Assembly (NCBI RefSeq): GCF_002837055.1 | Contig: NZ_PDKP01000001.1 | Location: forward strand, 63,857-119,133 | DNA: 55,277 nucleotides | Direction of reading: 5' to 3' | Origin: Lactobacillus apis | GTDB lineage: Bacteria; Bacillota; Bacilli; Lactobacillales; Lactobacillaceae | Shown here: one piece after another, positions 53,360 through 55,277 of the stretch | How positions within the stretch are numbered: position 1 is the first letter of the stretch | Layout of the letters: the number at the start of each line of letters is the position of its first letter | The notes under the pieces: generated by a model | What the model was told of the DNA's origin: nothing | Databases searched by the model: none | Seen by the model: only the letters and a program-made list of their open reading frames with translations | Translations under genes and position numbers: made by a program

Positions 53360-54511
53360 ATGAAAGATATTTATGTTGTTGCAGCTAAAAGAACACCTTT
53401 TGGCCGCTACCGCAGTTTGTGGAATGAAAAAACTGCAACTGAACTTGGTGAATTAGCAGTGACTGGGGCACTTGAAAGCATTGATATGCAGCCACAGGAA
53501 CTAGATGCATTGTTTATGGGTAACGTGCTAAGTGCAGGACTTGGACAAAATATGGCTCGACAAGTTGCACTGAATGTTGGGATGAAAGAAACCAGCAGTA
53601 GTGTAACTGTAAATGAGGTTTGTGGCTCGAGTTTAAAGGCAATGCGTTTGGCTCAAGGACAAATGGAGCTTGGCGACTTTGAATTAGTTGCAGTCGGTGG
53701 TGCCGAGAGCATGACTAATGCGGCTTTTATCGCTGAAGATAAAGCTGGTAGCAATTTAAAAAATGAAATGTTTGCTAATGGACTAACGGATGCATTTTCA
53801 GGAATGCCGATGGGTTTGACTGCTGAGCGACTTGCTGACAAGTATCAAATTTCTCGGCAAGAAATGGACGAATTCAGTAGCTGGTCACATGAAAAAGCTA
53901 CGTCAGCGGTGCAAAATGACTGTTTTAAAGATGAGTTAATTGAAGTTTTTGATGAAAATAATGACCTAGTGCACGATGAAAATATCCGCGAAGATACAAA
54001 TGTTGCAAAGCTTAGCACCTTAAAGCCAGTTTTCAGGGAAGATGGTACTGTAACAGCTGGTAATGCGTCGCCTATAAGTGATGGGGCCAGCATCGTAATT
54101 TTGGCAACTGCAAACAAGGTGGAAGAATTAGGTTTGCAGCCACTTGCTAAACTAGGTTCTTTTGCGGAATCAGGGAATGATCCTGCTGAAATGGGATTTG
54201 CACCGTATCATGCAGTGCAAAAACTATTGAAAAACACGGGTAACACGATTACGGACTATGATGTAATTGAACTAAACGAGGCCTTTGCTGTTCAATGCGT
54301 GGCGGTAGAACAAGCTTTAGCAATCCCACGTGAAAAGTTGAACATGTATGGTGGGGCCATCGCTTTAGGGCACCCCTTAGCCGCAACAGGAACTAGACTG
54401 GTCGGAACGGCAATCAATGAATTAAAGCACATTAATGGGCACAAAGCTTTAGTCACACTCTGTATTGGTGGAGGTCAGGCTATTGCCTGTGAATTAATTC
54501 GGGACTTTTAA
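53360..54511 (+). CDS. Acetyl-CoA C-acetyltransferase (thiolase)
   Basis: 383 residues. Condenses two acetyl-CoA to acetoacetyl-CoA, the first step of the mevalonate route to isoprenoids. Active-site residues: Cys in NEVCGSSLKAM (about 83-93), His in ALGHPLAATGTR, Cys in TLCIGGGQAIAC, and the NEAFA loop. GAGGAG ribosome site before the ATG. HMG-CoA reductase follows after 3 bp, confirming a mevalonate operon; HMG-CoA synthase is expected beyond the window. Confidence 0.95.
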   Translation: MKDIYVVAAKRTPFGRYRSLWNEKTATELGELAVTGALESIDMQPQELDALFMGNVLSAGLGQNMARQVALNVGMKETSSSVTVNEVCGSSLKAMRLAQGQMELGDFELVAVGGAESMTNAAFIAEDKAGSNLKNEMFANGLTDAFSGMPMGLTAERLADKYQISRQEMDEFSSWSHEKATSAVQNDCFKDELIEVFDENNDLVHDENIREDTNVAKLSTLKPVFREDGTVTAGNASPISDGASIVILATANKVEELGLQPLAKLGSFAESGNDPAEMGFAPYHAVQKLLKNTGNTITDYDVIELNEAFAVQCVAVEQALAIPREKLNMYGGAIALGHPLAATGTRLVGTAINELKHINGHKALVTLCIGGGQAIACELIRDF

Positions 54512-54514
54512 CGA

Positions 54515-55277
54515 ATGAAGTTTTATGAATTAACGCCTGAAAAAAGACGAGAATATTTGATTAATCAAGGGATAGAATTAGACGATATCGACGAAATTAC
54601 TTTGCACGAATTGGATAACCTGAGTGAAAATGTCATTGGACAATTGCGTTTTCCGGTAGGGATTGTGCAAAATTTGCTGGTAAATGGCAAGTCGCATTTT
54701 GTTCCACTGGCAACAGAAGAGCCATCGGTCGTTGCTGCCGCCAATCATGGAGCAAGTATTTTTGCAAAAAACGGTGGTGTTAAGGCAAAAAGTAAGCGTA
54801 CCGGAATTTACGGTCAAATCACTCTAGAAGTTGACGCTAAATTTGATGCAAGTAAGCTTTCTCAACTTTTTCCGATGATAATCGAGCAAGCAAACTCTCA
54901 ATTTGCCAGCTTGGTTAAACACGGTGGTGGTGTTCGTCAAATTAATCTACAGCAAAAAGATGACTTAGTAATGCTCAGGGTATTGGTCGATCCAGCTGAA
55001 TCAATGGGTGCTAATCGAGTAAATTCAATTTTGGAGTTTATCGCTAACAAATTAGCCACTTTTCCAGGAGTTGTTGATAAGTTATTCGCCATTTTATCGA
55101 ATTATCCGAGTCAATTCACTACCGCACAAGTTGAATTAGGTGTTGCCACAGTTGGCGGAGTAAAAGTGGCTGAACGAATTGCCTTACTGAGCAAAATTGG
55201 GCAAAACGATTCATTTCGCGCCGTTACAAATAACAAAGGCATCATGAATGGTGTTGATGCGGTTCTGTTAGCAACTG
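54515..55277 (+). CDS. mvaA: HMG-CoA reductase, class II, 3' end cut by window edge
   Basis: 254 residues lie in the window; the gene runs off the right edge. The opening ELTPEKRREYLINQGIELDD, then the class II signature ENVIGQLRFPVGI (about 38-50) and ATEEPSVVAAANHGA with the catalytic Glu, identify it. RVLVDPAESMGANRVNSI continues the catalytic domain with the Asn/Asp region. It converts HMG-CoA to mevalonate, using NAD(P)H. It overlaps no gene and starts 3 bp after the thiolase stop, so the two are one operon. Confidence 0.95.
   Translation, partial: MKFYELTPEKRREYLINQGIELDDIDEITLHELDNLSENVIGQLRFPVGIVQNLLVNGKSHFVPLATEEPSVVAAANHGASIFAKNGGVKAKSKRTGIYGQITLEVDAKFDASKLSQLFPMIIEQANSQFASLVKHGGGVRQINLQQKDDLVMLRVLVDPAESMGANRVNSILEFIANKLATFPGVVDKLFAILSNYPSQFTTAQVELGVATVGGVKVAERIALLSKIGQNDSFRAVTNNKGIMNGVDAVLLAT

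Overview
The window looks like a chromosomal segment of a low-GC Lactobacillus, most likely from the acidophilus/delbrueckii clade. The reasons are AT-rich DNA with strong AGGAGG-type ribosome binding sites, the gene order pcrA-ligA-camS-gatC-gatA-gatB-dagK, the Gram-positive two-in-one 23S rRNA uracil methyltransferase, a Gram-positive D-lactate dehydrogenase, a penicillin V acylase/bile salt hydrolase-type gene, mevalonate-pathway genes (thiolase, class II HMG-CoA reductase) and a T-box riboswitch. I cannot name the species.

Layout. 1-2.2 kb: the end of a surface-polysaccharide locus (flippase, GT32-type glycosyltransferase) and a SprT-like metalloprotein. 2.2-4.8 kb: a MarR regulator with a His/Cys-rich tail and two palindromic operators, then a multidrug-type ABC exporter. 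4.87-4.95 kb: tRNA-Leu. 5.1-15.4 kb: core genes (glucosaminidase, pcrA, ligA, camS, gatCAB, dagK). 15.5-19 kb: a penicillin V acylase-like hydrolase, a BI-1 family protein and RlmCD.

19.5-34.4 kb is an accessory island rich in DNA-conflict and DNA-repair genes. It holds a MORC/MutL-like GHKL ATPase paired with a C5-cytosine methyltransferase, a DUF1722 gene translationally coupled to a T4-endonuclease-V-like pyrimidine-dimer glycosylase, a LytTR/DUF3021 regulatory pair with 21-bp-phased direct repeats upstream, Tag glycosylase, an orphan KAP NTPase, a complete type I R-M operon (hsdM-hsdS-hsdR) and an Mrr-type restriction enzyme. The GHKL/MTase, KAP and hsdS genes use many ATA and AGA codons compared with the core genes, which suggests recent acquisition.

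34.6-42.5 kb returns to housekeeping and metabolic genes: MFS transporter, prolyl-tRNA editing protein, an amidohydrolase behind a T-box that reads as methionine-specific, D-lactate dehydrogenase, a degenerate GH25 protein, a DEAD-box helicase and a lone PTS EIIC. At 42.6 kb a tRNA-Arg(CCT) carries at its 3' end one copy of a 17-bp direct repeat; the second copy lies 3.1 kb away. Between the copies are an AbiL/RloAB-like ATPase plus RloB pair and, beside the distal repeat, what may be a decayed integrase C-terminus. This is a compact anti-phage islet in a tRNA gene. A decayed gene and an NHL-propeller lipoprotein follow. 47.5-55.3 kb is mostly core: DUF2188, UDP-GlcNAc 2-epimerase, GtrA, flavodoxin, methionine aminopeptidase, YihY/BrkB, GalU, thiolase and a truncated HMG-CoA reductase.

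The best candidates for under-described biology are the tRNA-Arg defence islet, the GHKL ATPase/cytosine methyltransferase pair, the DUF1722-glycosylase coupling, and the Met-type T-box in front of an amidohydrolase. All functional statements come from reading motifs by eye; no database search was run.
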